NCBI RefSeq assembly: GCF_024599655.1
Contig: NZ_CP102247.1
Span: 372,001 to 436,000, forward strand
DNA length: 64,000 nt
Source: Enterobacter asburiae
GTDB lineage: Bacteria; Pseudomonadota; Gammaproteobacteria; Enterobacterales; Enterobacteriaceae
Direction of reading: 5' to 3'
Shown: positions 44,579 through 58,901 of the stretch, piece after piece
Position numbering within the stretch: the first letter of the stretch is position 1
Layout: each line of letters begins with the position of its first letter
Position numbers and translations under genes: made by a program
Notes under the pieces: generated by a model
Told to the model about the DNA's origin: nothing
Databases searched by the model: none
The model's input: only the letters and a program-made list of their open reading frames with translations

Positions 44579-46548
44579 CGCAGCTTTCGGCAGGTAAACC
44601 CGAACCGCTCGGCGCGCGTTTTGACGGAAAGGGGGTCAATTTCACCCTCTTTTCCGCTCACGCTGAGCGGGTAGAACTGTGCGTGTTTGATGGGGAAGGT
44701 AACGAGCACCGTTACGATTTACCTGAGCGCACGGGGGATACCTGGCACGGCTACCTGGCCGGAGGACGGCCAGGCATGCACTACGGCTTTCGTGTACACG
44801 GTCCGTGGGATCCGGCGCAGGGCCACTGGTTTAACCCGGCGAAGCTGCTGATCGACCCGTGCGCGCACCGCGTGGACGGTGAATTTAAAGATGACCCGCT
44901 CTTCCACGTGGGCTACGGCGAGCCCGACCACCGCGACAGCGCGCCCGTCGCGCCAAAAAGCGTGGTGGTGAACGATCTTTATGACTGGGAAGACGATGCC
45001 CCGCCGCAGACGCCGTGGGGCAATACCGTCATTTATGAAGCCCACGTCAAAGGGCTGACGTACCTGCACCCGTCAATCCCCAAAGAGATGCGCGGCACCT
45101 ATAAGGCGCTCGGGCATCCCACCATGATCGCCTACCTGAAACACCTCGGCATCACGGCGCTGGAACTGCTGCCCGTCGCCCATTTTGCCAGCGAGCCGCG
45201 CCTGCAGCGGCTGGGGCTAAGCAACTACTGGGGCTACAACCCGCTGGCGATGTTCGCGCTTGAGCCACGCTATGCCGCCCATCCGGAAAAGGCGCGGGAC
45301 GAGTTTCGCGATGCGGTGAAGGCGCTTCATACGGCGGGCATTGAGGTCATTCTGGACGTCGTGCTGAACCACAGTGCCGAAAGCGATCTCGACGGTCCGA
45401 CGCTCTCCATGCGCGGAATTGATAACCGTAGCTATTATTGGATCAGGCAGGATGGCGATTATGAGAACTGGACCGGCTGCGGTAACACGCTCAACCTCAG
45501 CCATCCGGCGGTCACGCATTTTGCTTATGAATGCCTGAAATACTGGGTAGAAACGTTCCACGTCGACGGTTTTCGTTTTGACCTGGCGCCCGTGATGGGC
45601 CGCACGCCGGCGTTCAGCCAGCAGGCGCCGCTGTTTGAGGCGATAAAAAACTGTCCGGTGCTCTCGCAGGTGAAGCTCATTGCCGAGCCGTGGGACATCG
45701 GGGAAGGCGGTTATCAGGTCGGGAATTTCCCGCCGCTGTTTGCCGAGTGGAACGATCACTACCGCGATGCCGCGCGCCGCTTCTGGCTGGAACGGAATTT
45801 GTCGCTGGGGGAGTTCGCCGGACGCTTTGCCGCTTCAAGCGATCTCTTTAAGCGCGACGGCAAACGCCCGTCGGCTACCGTCAATCTGTTGACGGCGCAC
45901 GACGGTTTTACGCTCAGGGACTGCGTTTGTTTCAATCAGAAACACAATGAGGCAAACGGCGAAGAGAATCGCGATGGCACTAACAATAACCATAGCTTTA
46001 ATCATGGTATAGAAGGGTTAGGCGGAAGCCTTGACGTTATCGAGCGGCGACGCGCCAGCGTACATGCGCTGCTGACAACGCTTTTATTGTCGCAGGGCAC
46101 GCCGATGCTGCTGGCAGGCGATGAGCACGGCCACAGCCAGCACGGTAACAACAATGCGTATTGCCAGGACAACACGTTAACCTGGCTCGACTGGGGTGAA
46201 GCCAACAGCGGGCTGATTCATTTTACCGCTGCGCTGATCCATCTTCGCCAGCAGATCCCCGCGCTGACCGCCGACCGCTGGTGGGAAGAGGGTGACGGCA
46301 ACGTTCGCTGGTTGAATCAAGACGCGCAACCGTTAAGCGCGCAAGAGTGGCAACACGGCGTACCACGCCTGCAAATCCTGCTCTCGGATAAATGGCTGGT
46401 CACGCTGAACGCGACGGATGACGTCGCAGAGATTGTTTTACCTGAAGGGGAATGGCGAGCTGTTCCCCCCTTTGCCGGAGCGGATAATCCGGTAGTAATG
46501 GCTGTCTGGCACGGGCCTGCGCACGGAGTGTGCGTATTCCAAAGATGA
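44575..46548 (+). CDS. glgX: Glycogen debranching enzyme
   Basis: Isoamylase-type GH13 enzyme that removes short outer branches left by glycogen phosphorylase. It has 657 residues, as in E. coli. The N-terminal CBM48 (about 1-120) is followed by the catalytic barrel with [12 protein letters not shown] (nucleophile), the acid Glu in LIAEPWDIG, and [16 protein letters not shown] overlap with glgB; glgC follows 17 bases later. Confidence 0.95.
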   Translation: MTQLSAGKPEPLGARFDGKGVNFTLFSAHAERVELCVFDGEGNEHRYDLPERTGDTWHGYLAGGRPGMHYGFRVHGPWDPAQGHWFNPAKLLIDPCAHRVDGEFKDDPLFHVGYGEPDHRDSAPVAPKSVVVNDLYDWEDDAPPQTPWGNTVIYEAHVKGLTYLHPSIPKEMRGTYKALGHPTMIAYLKHLGITALELLPVAHFASEPRLQRLGLSNYWGYNPLAMFALEPRYAAHPEKARDEFRDAVKALHTAGIEVILDVVLNHSAESDLDGPTLSMRGIDNRSYYWIRQDGDYENWTGCGNTLNLSHPAVTHFAYECLKYWVETFHVDGFRFDLAPVMGRTPAFSQQAPLFEAIKNCPVLSQVKLIAEPWDIGEGGYQVGNFPPLFAEWNDHYRDAARRFWLERNLSLGEFAGRFAASSDLFKRDGKRPSATVNLLTAHDGFTLRDCVCFNQKHNEANGEENRDGTNNNHSFNHGIEGLGGSLDVIERRRASVHALLTTLLLSQGTPMLLAGDEHGHSQHGNNNAYCQDNTLTWLDWGEANSGLIHFTAALIHLRQQIPALTADRWWEEGDGNVRWLNQDAQPLSAQEWQHGVPRLQILLSDKWLVTLNATDDVAEIVLPEGEWRAVPPFAGADNPVVMAVWHGPAHGVCVFQR

Positions 46549-46565
46549 TAAAAAAGGAGTTAGTC
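46549..46565 (+). promoter_or_regulatory. glgC ribosome-binding site, likely CsrA target
   Basis: AAAAAAGGAGTTAGTC stands directly before the glgC ATG and after the glgX stop. In E. coli the matching Shine-Dalgarno region is bound by CsrA, which blocks glgC translation; the GGA core is kept here. The claim of CsrA control rests on that homology. Confidence 0.5.
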
Positions 46566-47861
46566 ATGGTTAGATTAGAGAAGAACGATCCCTTAATGTT
46601 GGCACGCCAGCTACCATTAAAAACGGTTGCCCTGATACTTGCGGGTGGGCGTGGTACCCGTCTGAAAGATTTGACCATCAAGCGCGCCAAACCGGCTGTT
46701 CACTTTGGTGGTAAGTTCCGCATCATCGACTTTGCGCTCTCCAACTGCCTGAACTCGGGCATTCGCCGTATTGGCGTCATCACGCAGTATCAGTCGCACA
46801 CGCTGGTTCAGCATATCCAGCGCGGCTGGTCATTCTTCAGCGAAGAGATGAACGAGTTTGTCGATCTCCTTCCCGCTCAGCAACGCGTCCACGGCGAGAA
46901 CTGGTACCGCGGGACGGCGGATGCGGTGACGCAGAACCTCGATATCATTCGTCGCTACAGCGCGGAATACATCGTGATCCTCGCCGGGGACCACATCTAC
47001 AAGCAAGATTACTCCCACATGCTCATCGACCACGTCGAAAAAGGGGCGCGCTGCACCGTGGCGTGTCTGCCTGTGCCCGTTGCTGAAGCGACGGCGTTTG
47101 GCGTGATGCACGTGGATGCCGACGACAAAATTATCGACTTTGTTGAAAAACCGGCGAACCCGCCAACCATGCCGGGCGATGACACCAAATCACTCGCCAG
47201 CATGGGGATCTATGTCTTTGATGCAGATTATCTTTATGAGCTGCTGGAAGAAGACGACAAAGACGAAAACTCCAGCCACGACTTCGGTAAAGACATCATT
47301 CCGAAAATCACGAAAGCTGGCATGGCGTATGCACATCCTTTCCCGCTGTCCTGCGTGCAGTCCGACCCGAATGCGGAACCCTACTGGCGCGATGTGGGAA
47401 CCCTGGAAGCGTACTGGAAAGCGAACCTCGACCTGGCGTCGGTCACGCCTGAGCTGGATATGTACGACCAGAACTGGCCGATTCGTACCCATATGGAATC
47501 GCTGCCGCCGGCGAAATTCGTGCAGGACCGCTCCGGCAGCCACGGTATGACTCTGAACTCGCTGGTGTCCGGCGGGTGCATTATTTCAGGCTCGGTGGTG
47601 GTGCAGTCGGTGCTGTTCCCCCGCGTGCGGATAAATTCATTCTGTAATATCGATTCGGCAGTCTTACTGCCTGATGTCTGGGTAGGGCGCTCGTGTCGTC
47701 TGCGTCGCTGCGTTATCGATCGTGCCTGCGTCATTCCCGAAGGGATGGTGATTGGTGAAAACGCGGAAGAAGACGCACGTCGTTTCTATCGTTCGGAAGA
47801 GGGGATCGTGTTAGTCACACGGGAAATGTTGCGGAAGCTGCAGATCAAACAGGAGCGATGA
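46566..47861 (+). CDS. glgC: Glucose-1-phosphate adenylyltransferase
   Basis: Makes ADP-glucose from ATP and glucose 1-phosphate, the committed and allosterically controlled step of glycogen synthesis (activated by fructose 1,6-bisphosphate, inhibited by AMP). It has 431 residues as in E. coli. The nucleotidyltransferase motif [13 protein letters not shown] is near residue 27, followed by [11 protein letters not shown] with the Lys of the activator site, and a C-terminal left-handed beta-helix. I chose the ATG at 46566 with AAGGAG before it, not the upstream ATG at 46530 that lies inside glgX. TGATG junction with glgA. Confidence 0.95.
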   Translation: MVRLEKNDPLMLARQLPLKTVALILAGGRGTRLKDLTIKRAKPAVHFGGKFRIIDFALSNCLNSGIRRIGVITQYQSHTLVQHIQRGWSFFSEEMNEFVDLLPAQQRVHGENWYRGTADAVTQNLDIIRRYSAEYIVILAGDHIYKQDYSHMLIDHVEKGARCTVACLPVPVAEATAFGVMHVDADDKIIDFVEKPANPPTMPGDDTKSLASMGIYVFDADYLYELLEEDDKDENSSHDFGKDIIPKITKAGMAYAHPFPLSCVQSDPNAEPYWRDVGTLEAYWKANLDLASVTPELDMYDQNWPIRTHMESLPPAKFVQDRSGSHGMTLNSLVSGGCIISGSVVVQSVLFPRVRINSFCNIDSAVLLPDVWVGRSCRLRRCVIDRACVIPEGMVIGENAEEDARRFYRSEEGIVLVTREMLRKLQIKQER

Positions 47862-49294
47862 TGCAGGTTTTACACGTATGTTCTGAGATGTTCCCGTTGT
47901 TAAAAACGGGCGGTCTGGCAGATGTTCTGGGCGCATTACCGGCGGCGCAAATCGCCGGAGGCGTGGATACCCGAGTCCTGCTGCCCGCCTTTCCGGATAT
48001 CCGGCGCGGTATACCTGATGCAAAAGTGGTGACCCGCCGTGAGACCTTCGCCGGACGCATCACCCTGCTGTTTGGACATTACAATGGCGTAGGGATTTAC
48101 CTGATCGACGCGCCGCACTTATACGATCGACCGGGCAGCCCGTATCACGATACGAACCTGTTCGCCTACACCGACAACGTGCTGCGCTTTGCGCTGCTCG
48201 GCTGGGTCGGCGCAGAAATGGCGACGGGGCTGGATCCGTTCTGGCGCCCGGATGTGGTGCACGCGCACGACTGGCACGCCGGGCTTGCCCCAGCGTATCT
48301 CGCGGCGCGCGGCCATCCGGCCAAATCGGTCTTTACCGTGCATAACCTGGCATATCAGGGGATGTACTATGCCCATCACATGAGTGAAATCGATCTGCCA
48401 TTATCGTTCTATAACATGCACGGGCTGGAATTTAACGGGCAGATCTCGTTCCTGAAAGCCGGGCTGTACTACGCCGATCACATCACGGCGGTGAGCCCGA
48501 CCTATGCGCGTGAGATCACCCAGCCGGAGTTTGGCTACGGTATGGAAGGGTTGCTTCAGCAGCGCCATCGCGAAGGCCGCCTGTCGGGCATTCTGAACGG
48601 CGTGGATGAACAGATCTGGAGCCCGGAGACCGATCTCCTGCTGGCGGCGCGCTATGGCCGTGATTCCGTGGAAGACAAAGCGGAAAACAAACGCCAGCTG
48701 CAGATTGCGATGGGCCTGAAGGTTAACGACAAGGTGCCGCTTTTCGCGGTGGTCAGCCGCCTGACCAGCCAGAAAGGGCTGGATCTGGTGCTGGAGGCGC
48801 TGCCCGGTTTACTGGAGCAGGGCGGGCAGCTGGCGCTGCTCGGCGCGGGCGACCCGGTGCTGCAGGAAGGTTTCCTTGCCGCCGCGGCGGAACATCCGGG
48901 GCAGGTGGGCGTGCAGATTGGCTACCACGAAGCGTTCTCGCACCGCATCATGGGCGGCGCGGACGTCATCCTGGTGCCGAGCCGTTTCGAACCCTGCGGC
49001 CTGACGCAGCTTTACGGCCTGAAATACGGCACGCTGCCGCTGGTACGCCGCACGGGCGGGCTGGCGGATACCGTATCCGATAGCTCTCTGGAAAACCTGG
49101 CGGACGGTATCGCCAGCGGGTTTGTCTTTGAGGACAGTAATGCCTGGTCGCTGCTTCGGGCGATTCGGCGTGCTTTCGTCTTGTGGTCCCGTCCATCGCT
49201 CTGGCGTTACGTTCAGCGTCAGGCGATGTCCATGGACTTTAGCTGGCATGTCGCGGCGCAGTCATACCGCGATCTCTATCAACGCTTGATGTAA
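47861..49294 (+). CDS. glgA: Glycogen synthase
   Basis: GT5 glucosyltransferase that adds glucose from ADP-glucose to the growing chain. It has 477 residues as in E. coli. The ADP-glucose-binding motif KTGGLADV begins at Lys15, and the second domain carries [21 protein letters not shown] with the catalytic Glu. Tandem ATG codons stand at 47858 and 47861; the second overlaps the glgC stop as TGATG and gives the family start [10 protein letters not shown]. Confidence 0.95.
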   Translation: MQVLHVCSEMFPLLKTGGLADVLGALPAAQIAGGVDTRVLLPAFPDIRRGIPDAKVVTRRETFAGRITLLFGHYNGVGIYLIDAPHLYDRPGSPYHDTNLFAYTDNVLRFALLGWVGAEMATGLDPFWRPDVVHAHDWHAGLAPAYLAARGHPAKSVFTVHNLAYQGMYYAHHMSEIDLPLSFYNMHGLEFNGQISFLKAGLYYADHITAVSPTYAREITQPEFGYGMEGLLQQRHREGRLSGILNGVDEQIWSPETDLLLAARYGRDSVEDKAENKRQLQIAMGLKVNDKVPLFAVVSRLTSQKGLDLVLEALPGLLEQGGQLALLGAGDPVLQEGFLAAAAEHPGQVGVQIGYHEAFSHRIMGGADVILVPSRFEPCGLTQLYGLKYGTLPLVRRTGGLADTVSDSSLENLADGIASGFVFEDSNAWSLLRAIRRAFVLWSRPSLWRYVQRQAMSMDFSWHVAAQSYRDLYQRLM

Positions 49295-49312
49295 CGAGGC
49301 GAAGTTACTGAT

Positions 49313-51760
49313 ATGAACGCTCCATTTAGCTACTCTTCACCCACGCTCAGCGTTGAGGCGTTAAAGCACTCCATCGCCTATAAGCTGATGTTCACCATCG
49401 GGAAAGATCCGGTTATTGCCAACAAGCACGAGTGGCTGAACGCCACCCTGTTTGCGGTGCGTGACCGTTTAGTGGAACGCTGGCTGCGCTCAAACCGCGC
49501 CCAGCTCTCGCAGGAAACGCGTCAGGTTTACTACCTGTCGATGGAATTTTTGATTGGCCGCACGCTGTCCAACGCGCTGTTGTCGCTCGGTATTTATGAC
49601 GACGTCAAAACCGCACTGGAAGAGATGGGGTTAGATTTAGAAGAACTGATCGACGAAGAGAACGACCCGGGCCTCGGCAACGGCGGCCTGGGGCGCCTCG
49701 CCGCCTGCTTCCTCGACTCGCTGGCGACGCTGGCGCTGCCGGGCCGCGGCTACGGTATTCGCTACGACTACGGTATGTTCAAACAGAACATCGTCGACGG
49801 GCGCCAGAAAGAGTCGCCGGACTACTGGCTGGAGTACGGCAACCCGTGGGAGTTCAAGCGCCACAATACGCGCTACAAGGTGCGCTTTGGCGGGCGTATC
49901 CAGCAGGAAGGCAAAAAATCCCGCTGGGTAGAAACGGAAGAGATCCTGGCCGTGGCCTACGACCAGATTATCCCAGGCTATGACACCGATGCCACCAACA
50001 CGCTGCGCCTGTGGAGTGCCCAGGCCAGTAGCGAAATTAACCTCGGTAAATTCAACCAGGGTGACTACTTTGCGGCGGTGGAAGATAAAAACCACTCTGA
50101 GAACGTGTCCCGCGTGCTGTACCCGGATGACTCGACCTACTCTGGCCGCGAGCTGCGCCTGCGTCAGGAGTATTTCCTCGTCTCCTCGACGATTCAGGAT
50201 ATCCTCAGCCGCCACCATCAGCTGCACAAAACCTACGCCAACCTGGCGGAGAAAACGGCGATTCACCTTAACGACACCCACCCGGTGCTCTCCATTCCGG
50301 AGCTGATGCGCCTGCTGATCGACGAGCATAAGTTCAGCTGGGATGACGCGTTTGAAGTGACCTGTCAGGTATTCTCCTACACCAACCACACGCTGATGAG
50401 CGAAGCGCTGGAAACGTGGCCGGTGGACATGCTCGGCAAAATCCTGCCGCGCCATCTGCAGATTATCTTTGAGATTAACGACTACTTCCTCAAGACGCTG
50501 CAGGAGCAGTACCCGAACGATACCGGGCTGCTGAGCCGCGCGTCCATCATTGATGAATCGAACGGTCGCCGCGTGCGCATGGCCTGGCTGGCGGTGGTCA
50601 TAAGCCACAAGGTCAACGGCGTGTCCGAGCTCCACTCGAACCTGATGGTGCAGTCGCTGTTTGCGGACTTCGCGAAGATCTTCCCTACGCGGTTCTGCAA
50701 CGTGACCAACGGCGTTACGCCGCGCCGCTGGCTGGCGCTGGCCAACCAGCCGCTCTCTGAGGTGCTGGACGAGAATATCGGCCGTACCTGGCGGACCGAT
50801 TTGAGCCAGCTGAGCGAGCTGGAACAGCATATTGATTTCCCGACGGTGAACAAAGCCGTGCGCGAAGCCAAGCTGCTGAACAAAAAGCGTCTGGCGGTCT
50901 GGCTGGCGATGCACCTCAACGTGGTGGCAAACCCGAAAGCGCTGTTCGACGTTCAGATCAAACGCATCCACGAATACAAGCGTCAGCTGATGAACGTGCT
51001 GCACGTGATCACCCATTACAACCGCATCAAGGCCGATCCAACGGCCGAATGGGTACCGCGCGTGAAGATCTTCGCCGGTAAGGCGGCCTCTGCCTACTAC
51101 ATGGCGAAGCACATCATTCATCTCATCAACGATGTGGCGAAGGTGGTTAACCAGGATCCGGATATTGGCGACAAGCTGAAGGTAGTATTCATTCCGAACT
51201 ACAGCGTGAGCCTGGCGCAGATGATCATCCCGGCGGCGGATCTCTCTGAGCAGATTTCCACGGCGGGTACGGAAGCATCCGGCACCAGTAACATGAAGTT
51301 TGCCCTTAACGGCGCGCTGACCATTGGTACGCTTGACGGGGCAAATGTCGAGATGCTGGAGCACGTGGGCGAAGAAAATATCTTTATCTTCGGTAATACG
51401 ACGGAAGAGGTGGAGGCGCTGCGCAGGAAAGGCTACTCGCCCCGTCAATATTACGAAGAGGATGAAGAGTTACGCCAGGTGCTGACGCAGATCGCAACCG
51501 GCGTGTTTAGCCCGGATGAACCAAGCCGCTATCGCGATCTGGTGGATTCGCTGATTAACTTTGGCGATCACTACCAGGTGCTGGCGGATTATCGCAGCTA
51601 CGTGGACTGTCAGGATAAGGTGGACGAACTGTATCGTCAGCAGGAGAAGTGGACCAGCGCCGCGATGTATAACATCGCCAATATGGGCTATTTCTCGTCT
51701 GACAGGACCATTAAGGAGTATGCCGAGACGATCTGGCATATTGATCCGGTGCGGTTGTAA
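49313..51760 (+). CDS. glgP: Glycogen phosphorylase
   Basis: PLP-dependent GT35 enzyme that releases glucose 1-phosphate from glycogen ends. It has 815 residues as in E. coli. The PLP lysine is in [16 protein letters not shown] near residue 662, and the [17 protein letters not shown] block binds glucose/phosphate. Last gene of glgBXCAP, 18 bases after glgA. It is a paralogue of malP further right in this window. Confidence 0.95.
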   Translation: MNAPFSYSSPTLSVEALKHSIAYKLMFTIGKDPVIANKHEWLNATLFAVRDRLVERWLRSNRAQLSQETRQVYYLSMEFLIGRTLSNALLSLGIYDDVKTALEEMGLDLEELIDEENDPGLGNGGLGRLAACFLDSLATLALPGRGYGIRYDYGMFKQNIVDGRQKESPDYWLEYGNPWEFKRHNTRYKVRFGGRIQQEGKKSRWVETEEILAVAYDQIIPGYDTDATNTLRLWSAQASSEINLGKFNQGDYFAAVEDKNHSENVSRVLYPDDSTYSGRELRLRQEYFLVSSTIQDILSRHHQLHKTYANLAEKTAIHLNDTHPVLSIPELMRLLIDEHKFSWDDAFEVTCQVFSYTNHTLMSEALETWPVDMLGKILPRHLQIIFEINDYFLKTLQEQYPNDTGLLSRASIIDESNGRRVRMAWLAVVISHKVNGVSELHSNLMVQSLFADFAKIFPTRFCNVTNGVTPRRWLALANQPLSEVLDENIGRTWRTDLSQLSELEQHIDFPTVNKAVREAKLLNKKRLAVWLAMHLNVVANPKALFDVQIKRIHEYKRQLMNVLHVITHYNRIKADPTAEWVPRVKIFAGKAASAYYMAKHIIHLINDVAKVVNQDPDIGDKLKVVFIPNYSVSLAQMIIPAADLSEQISTAGTEASGTSNMKFALNGALTIGTLDGANVEMLEHVGEENIFIFGNTTEEVEALRRKGYSPRQYYEEDEELRQVLTQIATGVFSPDEPSRYRDLVDSLINFGDHYQVLADYRSYVDCQDKVDELYRQQEKWTSAAMYNIANMGYFSSDRTIKEYAETIWHIDPVRL

Positions 51761-51767
51761 AAACATT

Positions 51768-51837
51768 GCCCGGTGGCGCTGCGCTTACCGGGCCTACGGG
51801 ATTGAGTAGGCCGGGTAAGGCGGAGCCGCCACCCGGC
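51768..51837. repeat. REP pair between glgP and glpD
   Basis: Inverted units GCCCGGTGGCGCTGCGCTTA (from 51768) and GTAGGCCGGGTAAGGCGGAG (from 51806, ending in CCACCCGGC at 51837) with a T run after. They end both convergent genes and may serve as the transcription end of glgP. Confidence 0.88.
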
Positions 51838-51845
51838 TTTTTACA

Positions 51846-53354
51846 TCACGACGCCAGCGACAGCTCACGCTTCCCCGCATTTTGCAGCAACCACTGCGCC
51901 ACGCGAGACTGCTGCTCGGCGTTGAGCCACATCCCTTCTTTGGTACGACGCCAGATAGCATCATCCAGACGACGAACCCACTCGTGCTCAACCAGGTAGC
52001 GCAGCTCGGCTTCGTACAGCTCGTGGCCAAAATGCTCGCCCAGATCCGCAATGTCCTTCGCATCGGCCAGGAACAGCTCGGTATTGCTGCCGTAGGTGCG
52101 GGCATAGTGGCGCGCCATCCCTTCGGTGATGAACGGGAAGCGACGGCGCAGCTTGGCGGCGTAATCATCGCGGTTATCGCCGATATCACCGCCGGGCAGT
52201 ACCGCGCCTTTGGTCCATGCCGGGCCAATGCCTTTGTAGTACGGCGCCAGTTTTTCCAGCGCGTGCTCGGCCAGCTTGCGGTAGGTGGTCAGCTTGCCGC
52301 CAAACACGGAAAGCAGCGGCGCCTGACCGTCAACGTCGTGAATATCGAGCGTATAGTCGCGGGTAATCGCCTGCGGCGAGTCAGACTCGTCATCGCACAG
52401 CGGACGCACGCCGGAGTAGGTCCAGACCACGTCATCGCGTGACAGCTGTTTCTTAAAGTGTGCGTTATACACTTTGAGCAGGTAGTTCACTTCGCTCTCG
52501 TCGATCTCGACGTTCTTCGGATCGCCTTTGTACTCCACGTCGGTGGTACCGATGATCGAGAATTCGTCCATCCACGGGATCACAAACACGATGCGCTTGT
52601 CTTCGTTCTGCAGAATGTAGGCCTGCTTCTGCGTATGCACGCGCGGCACCACAATGTGGCTGCCCTTGATCAGGCGAATGCCGTACGGCGAAGGCAGATG
52701 CATGCCGTCGTCGAAGAACTGCTTCACCCACGGGCCGGTAGCGTTCACCAGGCCGCGCGCTTTCCAGCTGAATTTCTCGCCGGTATCGATGTCTTCCGCT
52801 TCCACAATCCACAGGCCGTTTTCACGACGGGCAGCGGTCGCGCGGGTACGGGTTTTCACCTCGCCACCTTTCTTCTCGACCATCTGGGCATTCGCCAGCA
52901 CCAGACGCGCATCGTCCACCCAGCAGTCGGAATATTCGAAACCGCGCACGATTTCAGGCTTAAGGACCGATTCTGAGCCAAAACGCAAACCTTTCGAACC
53001 CGGGAGGCTGGTGCGTTTACCCAGATGATCGTACATAAACAGACCAATTCGGATCATCCACGCCGGACGCAGATGCGGGCGATGGGGCAGGCGAAAGCGC
53101 ATCGGAATAGCCAGATGCGGCGCCATTTTCAGCAGCACTTCACGTTCGGCCAGTGCTTCACTGACCAGGCGGAATTCGTAGTGTTCCAGGTAGCGCAGGC
53201 CACCGTGAATCAGTTTGGAGCTGGCGGACGACGTCGCGCAGGCGAGATCGTTAGCTTCCAGCATCAGTACGGATAAACCGCGTCCTGCGGCATCGACCGC
53301 AATACCGGCACCGTTGATGCCACCGCCTATCACAATCAGATCTTTGGTTTCCAT
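51846..53354 (-). CDS. glpD: Aerobic glycerol-3-phosphate dehydrogenase
   Basis: Peripheral inner-membrane flavoenzyme that oxidises sn-glycerol 3-phosphate to dihydroxyacetone phosphate and passes electrons to ubiquinone. It has 502 residues. The FAD motif LIVIGGGINGAGIAVDAAGRG begins at residue 6. The ATG at 53354 has GAGGGTGTT directly before it and gives METKDLIV, as in E. coli; the five upstream codons are not used. Divergent from glpEGR with a GlpR operator in between. Confidence 0.95.
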   Translation of the reverse strand: METKDLIVIGGGINGAGIAVDAAGRGLSVLMLEANDLACATSSASSKLIHGGLRYLEHYEFRLVSEALAEREVLLKMAPHLAIPMRFRLPHRPHLRPAWMIRIGLFMYDHLGKRTSLPGSKGLRFGSESVLKPEIVRGFEYSDCWVDDARLVLANAQMVEKKGGEVKTRTRATAARRENGLWIVEAEDIDTGEKFSWKARGLVNATGPWVKQFFDDGMHLPSPYGIRLIKGSHIVVPRVHTQKQAYILQNEDKRIVFVIPWMDEFSIIGTTDVEYKGDPKNVEIDESEVNYLLKVYNAHFKKQLSRDDVVWTYSGVRPLCDDESDSPQAITRDYTLDIHDVDGQAPLLSVFGGKLTTYRKLAEHALEKLAPYYKGIGPAWTKGAVLPGGDIGDNRDDYAAKLRRRFPFITEGMARHYARTYGSNTELFLADAKDIADLGEHFGHELYEAELRYLVEHEWVRRLDDAIWRRTKEGMWLNAEQQSRVAQWLLQNAGKRELSLAS

Positions 53355-53386
53355 AACACCCTCATGCACTTTCGTTAAAGCTCAGA

Positions 53387-53406
53387 AATGTTCGATATCG
53401 CTCATA
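53387..53406. promoter_or_regulatory. GlpR operator upstream of glpD
   Basis: AATGTTCGATATCGCTCATA matches the GlpR operator consensus WATGTTCGWTAWCGAACATW with two mismatches in the right half. It lies 33 bases upstream of the glpD ATG. Repression would be released by glycerol 3-phosphate. Confidence 0.82.
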
Positions 53407-53451
53407 ATAGCAAAGGAACGCGCTTTTGGTAACATCAAAAAAACAATTTAG

Positions 53452-53467
53452 AGTGATATGGATAACA
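53452..53467. promoter_or_regulatory. Candidate CRP site in the glpD-glpE interval
   Basis: AGTGA-TATGGA-TAACA fits TGTGA-N6-TCACA in seven of ten half-site positions. glpD is known to be CRP-activated in E. coli, so a site is expected here. Confidence 0.4.
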
Positions 53468-53542
53468 TAATGGCGTTTACCCGCCGCCAGGACGTACACT
53501 ACGGGGTAAAATCTTGTCGTTGACCACTGTAAAGAGAGCACC

Positions 53543-53875
53543 ATGGATCAGTTTGAATGTATTAACGTAGAAGAAGCCCACCAGAAGATGCACCAGGGAA
53601 AAGCGGTGCTGGTGGACATCCGCGATCCGCAGAGTTTTGCGATGGGCCACACGCCGGGCGCGTTCCATCTCACCAACGACACGCTGGGCGCGTTTATGCG
53701 CGATAATGACTTCGAGACGCCGGTCATGGTCATGTGCTACCACGGCAACAGCAGCAAAGGCGCGGCGCAGTATCTGCTTCAGCAGGGCTACGACGCGGTG
53801 TACAGCGTCGACGGCGGCTTTGATGCCTGGCATCGTCATTTCCCGGCAGAAGTGGAATACGCTTTTGAGCGCTGA
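53543..53875 (+). CDS. glpE: GlpE thiosulfate sulfurtransferase (rhodanese)
   Basis: Single-domain cytosolic rhodanese of 110 residues, which transfers sulfane sulfur from thiosulfate to cyanide or thioredoxin. The active loop is CYHGNSS with Cys65. It is first gene of glpEGR; the physiological link to glycerol phosphate is unclear even in E. coli. Confidence 0.95.
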   Translation: MDQFECINVEEAHQKMHQGKAVLVDIRDPQSFAMGHTPGAFHLTNDTLGAFMRDNDFETPVMVMCYHGNSSKGAAQYLLQQGYDAVYSVDGGFDAWHRHFPAEVEYAFER

Positions 53876-53922
53876 TCCCGCTATACTGTCCCCTTTTGTG
53901 TGGAAATAAGCGACCGCTGCCC

Positions 53923-54753
53923 ATGTTGATGATCACCTCTTTTACCAACCCGCGCGTCGCCCAGGCGTTTGTCGACTATATGGCGACGCAGGGCGTTATT
54001 CTGACCATTCAGCAACATAACCAGACCGACGTCTGGCTGGCCGACGAGAGCCAGGCCGCGCGCGTAAACGAAGAGCTGGCGCGTTTTCTTGAGAACCCCG
54101 GCGACCCGCGCTATCTGGCGGCCAGCTGGCAGTCCGGGCAGACCGGCAGCGGATTGCACTACAGCCGTTTTCCCTTCCTTGCCACCATCCGCGAGCGCGC
54201 GGGCCCGTTTACGCTGCTGCTGATGGCGGCCTGCATTATCGTCTTCATTATTATGAACGTGGTGGGCGACCAGAGCGTGATGATTGCTCTGGCCTGGCCC
54301 TATGACCCGTCTCTTGAGTTTGACGTCTGGCGCTACTTTAGCCACGCGCTGATGCACTTCTCGGTGATGCATATCCTCTTTAACCTGCTGTGGTGGTGGT
54401 ATCTCGGCGGTGCCGTTGAAAAGCGTCTGGGCAGCGGCAAGCTGATCGTTATCACCCTTATCAGCGCCCTGCTGAGCGGCTATGTGCAGCACAAGTTCAG
54501 CGGACCGTGGTTCGGCGGGCTGTCGGGCGTCGTGTATGCCCTGATGGGCTATGTCTGGCTTCGCGGGGAGCGCGATCCGGAAAGCGGCATCTATCTGCAA
54601 CGCGGATTAATAACCTTTGCGTTAATATGGCTAATTGCCGGATGGTTTGATCTGTTTGGTATGTCTATCGCCAACGGTGCACACGTCGCCGGGCTGGCCG
54701 TGGGGCTGGCGATGGCGTTTGCCGACACGCTCCATGCGCGAAAACGAACATAA
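53923..54753 (+). CDS. glpG: GlpG rhomboid intramembrane protease
   Basis: Six-helix inner-membrane serine protease that cuts transmembrane substrates. It has 276 residues as in E. coli. Catalytic Ser201 is in [13 protein letters not shown] and His254 in NGAHVAGL. The N-terminal cytosolic domain covers about residues 1-75. The ATG at 53923 gives MLMITSF; nine upstream codons are open but not used. Confidence 0.95.
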   Translation: MLMITSFTNPRVAQAFVDYMATQGVILTIQQHNQTDVWLADESQAARVNEELARFLENPGDPRYLAASWQSGQTGSGLHYSRFPFLATIRERAGPFTLLLMAACIIVFIIMNVVGDQSVMIALAWPYDPSLEFDVWRYFSHALMHFSVMHILFNLLWWWYLGGAVEKRLGSGKLIVITLISALLSGYVQHKFSGPWFGGLSGVVYALMGYVWLRGERDPESGIYLQRGLITFALIWLIAGWFDLFGMSIANGAHVAGLAVGLAMAFADTLHARKRT

Positions 54754-54769
54754 TTCTCAGGGATAATTG

Positions 54770-55528
54770 ATGAAACAAACACAACGTCATGACGCTATTA
54801 TCGAACTGGTAAAAAAACAGGGATACGTCAGCACCGAAGAGCTGGTGGAGCAGTTTGCCGTCAGCCCACAAACCATCCGTCGTGACCTGAACGACCTGGC
54901 CGATCAGAACCGCATTCTTCGCCACCACGGCGGGGCGGCGCTGCCGTCCAGTTCGGTCAACACCTCCTGGCACGACCGTAAAGCCACGCAGACGGCAGAG
55001 AAAGAGCGCATTGCCCGCAAGGTCGCCAGCCAGATCCCGAACGGGGCGACGCTGTTTATTGATATCGGCACCACGCCGGAAGCGGTGGCCCATGCGCTGC
55101 TGGATCACGAGAACCTGCGCGTGGTCACCAATAACCTGAACGTGGCCAATACCCTGATGCAGAAAGACGATTTCCGCATCATCCTCGCGGGCGGCGAACT
55201 GCGCAGCCGCGACGGCGGGATTATCGGCGAAGCGACCCTCGATTTCATCTCTCAGTTCCGCCTCGACTTCGGCATTCTGGGGATCAGCGGCATCGACAGC
55301 GACGGCTCGCTGCTGGAGTTCGATTATCACGAGGTGCGCACCAAGCGCGCGATTATTGAAAACTCACGCCACGTGATGCTGGTGGTGGATCATTCCAAGT
55401 TTGGCCGTAACGCGATGGTGAACATGGGCAGCATCAGCATGGTGGATGCGGTCTATACCGACGTGATGCCGCCGGCGGGCGTGATGCAGGTGATTAAAGA
55501 TAATAATTTGCAGCTGGAACTGTGCTAA
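54770..55528 (+). CDS. glpR: GlpR, glycerol-3-phosphate regulon repressor
   Basis: DeoR-family repressor of 252 residues. The N-terminal helix-turn-helix is YVSTEELVEQFAVSPQTIRRDL (about 19-40) and a sugar-phosphate-binding domain follows (DIGTTPEAVAHAL). It is expected to repress glpD through the operator at 53387-53406 and the other glp operons elsewhere. The ATG at 54770 is used; a TTG directly before it is in frame. Confidence 0.95.
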   Translation: MKQTQRHDAIIELVKKQGYVSTEELVEQFAVSPQTIRRDLNDLADQNRILRHHGGAALPSSSVNTSWHDRKATQTAEKERIARKVASQIPNGATLFIDIGTTPEAVAHALLDHENLRVVTNNLNVANTLMQKDDFRIILAGGELRSRDGGIIGEATLDFISQFRLDFGILGISGIDSDGSLLEFDYHEVRTKRAIIENSRHVMLVVDHSKFGRNAMVNMGSISMVDAVYTDVMPPAGVMQVIKDNNLQLELC

Positions 55529-55535
55529 CGGTTGT

Positions 55536-55603
55536 GTCGGGTGGCGCTGCGCTTACCCGACCTACAAAACCCGTAGGCCCGTGCAAGCGTAGCGCCGCCG
55601 GGC
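55536..55603. repeat. REP pair between glpR and malT
   Basis: Inverted units GTCGGGTGGCGCTGCGCTTA (from 55536, ending CCTAC at 55565) and GTAGGCCCGTGCAAGCGTAG (from 55573, ending GGGC at 55603). The second unit has diverged from the usual GTAGGCCGGGTAAGGC form. Confidence 0.82.
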
Positions 55604-55609
55604 AATGAA

Positions 55610-58369
<2,760 letters not shown>

Positions 58370-58434
58370 TTAATAGGATATAAGGTCGAACAGAAAGAGA
58401 ACTATTGCAAGTTATGTCTGGGTTTTGTGGTTCT

Positions 58435-58456
58435 GAATTTGCACTCTGTCACAAAA
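58435..58456 (-). promoter_or_regulatory. CRP site of malT
   Basis: GAATTTGCACTCTGTCACAAAA read on the minus strand gives TTTTGTGACAGAGTGCAAAT, i.e. a perfect TGTGA half-site and a weaker GCAAA half-site with six bases between. It matches the known E. coli malT CRP site closely. It lies 120 bases upstream of the malT start. Confidence 0.75.
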
Positions 58457-58787
58457 CATTCAGGCAAATGTTGGAACTTTCTCGAAAGGGGCTTAACGCC
58501 GCGTCACTGCTGGCTTGTCTGTAAACATTACCGCTGCGCTGAAACTGGTTTCAGAAAGGTATAGTGACGTCAAATTTAATAAAGTGCGGGTAAAGTTGAG
58601 TGAGAGTAATAGTCTCCGGAGATGTAACCCGATGACTAAATTATTATTCTACGTAAGTAATCATTTCAGGACGGATTAATTTCACCCGAAACTGCATTTC
58701 ATTTCTTTGACATTCTCCCCGGTTACTTTTTTATCTTCCGGGCACACTCGAACTATGCTCTGAGAGTGGCCTCGATCACACTTTTCT

Positions 58788-58840
58788 GCTCATCCCCGCT
58801 ACTCCTCCCTGTCTAATCCCCCACAGGAGGAGGAAGAGGG
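58788..58840 (+). promoter_or_regulatory. MalT boxes of the malPQ promoter
   Basis: Three or four GGGGAKGAGG-like boxes are present: GCTCATCCCC (58788-58797, reverse of GGGGATGAGC), CTCCTCCCT (58802-58810), TAATCCCCC (58815-58823) and AGGAGGAGGA (from 58825). This is the E. coli malP promoter pattern. MalT, encoded divergently, should activate malPQ from here when maltotriose is present. The remaining part of the 58316-58901 gap (AT-rich 58570-58735) shows nothing further that I can name. Confidence 0.78.
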
Positions 58841-58901
58841 GAAATGAGCCAGGCACACTAGCGCCAACTTGTGTTTTCTTTCTAAAGGATGCCGATCCCC
58901 T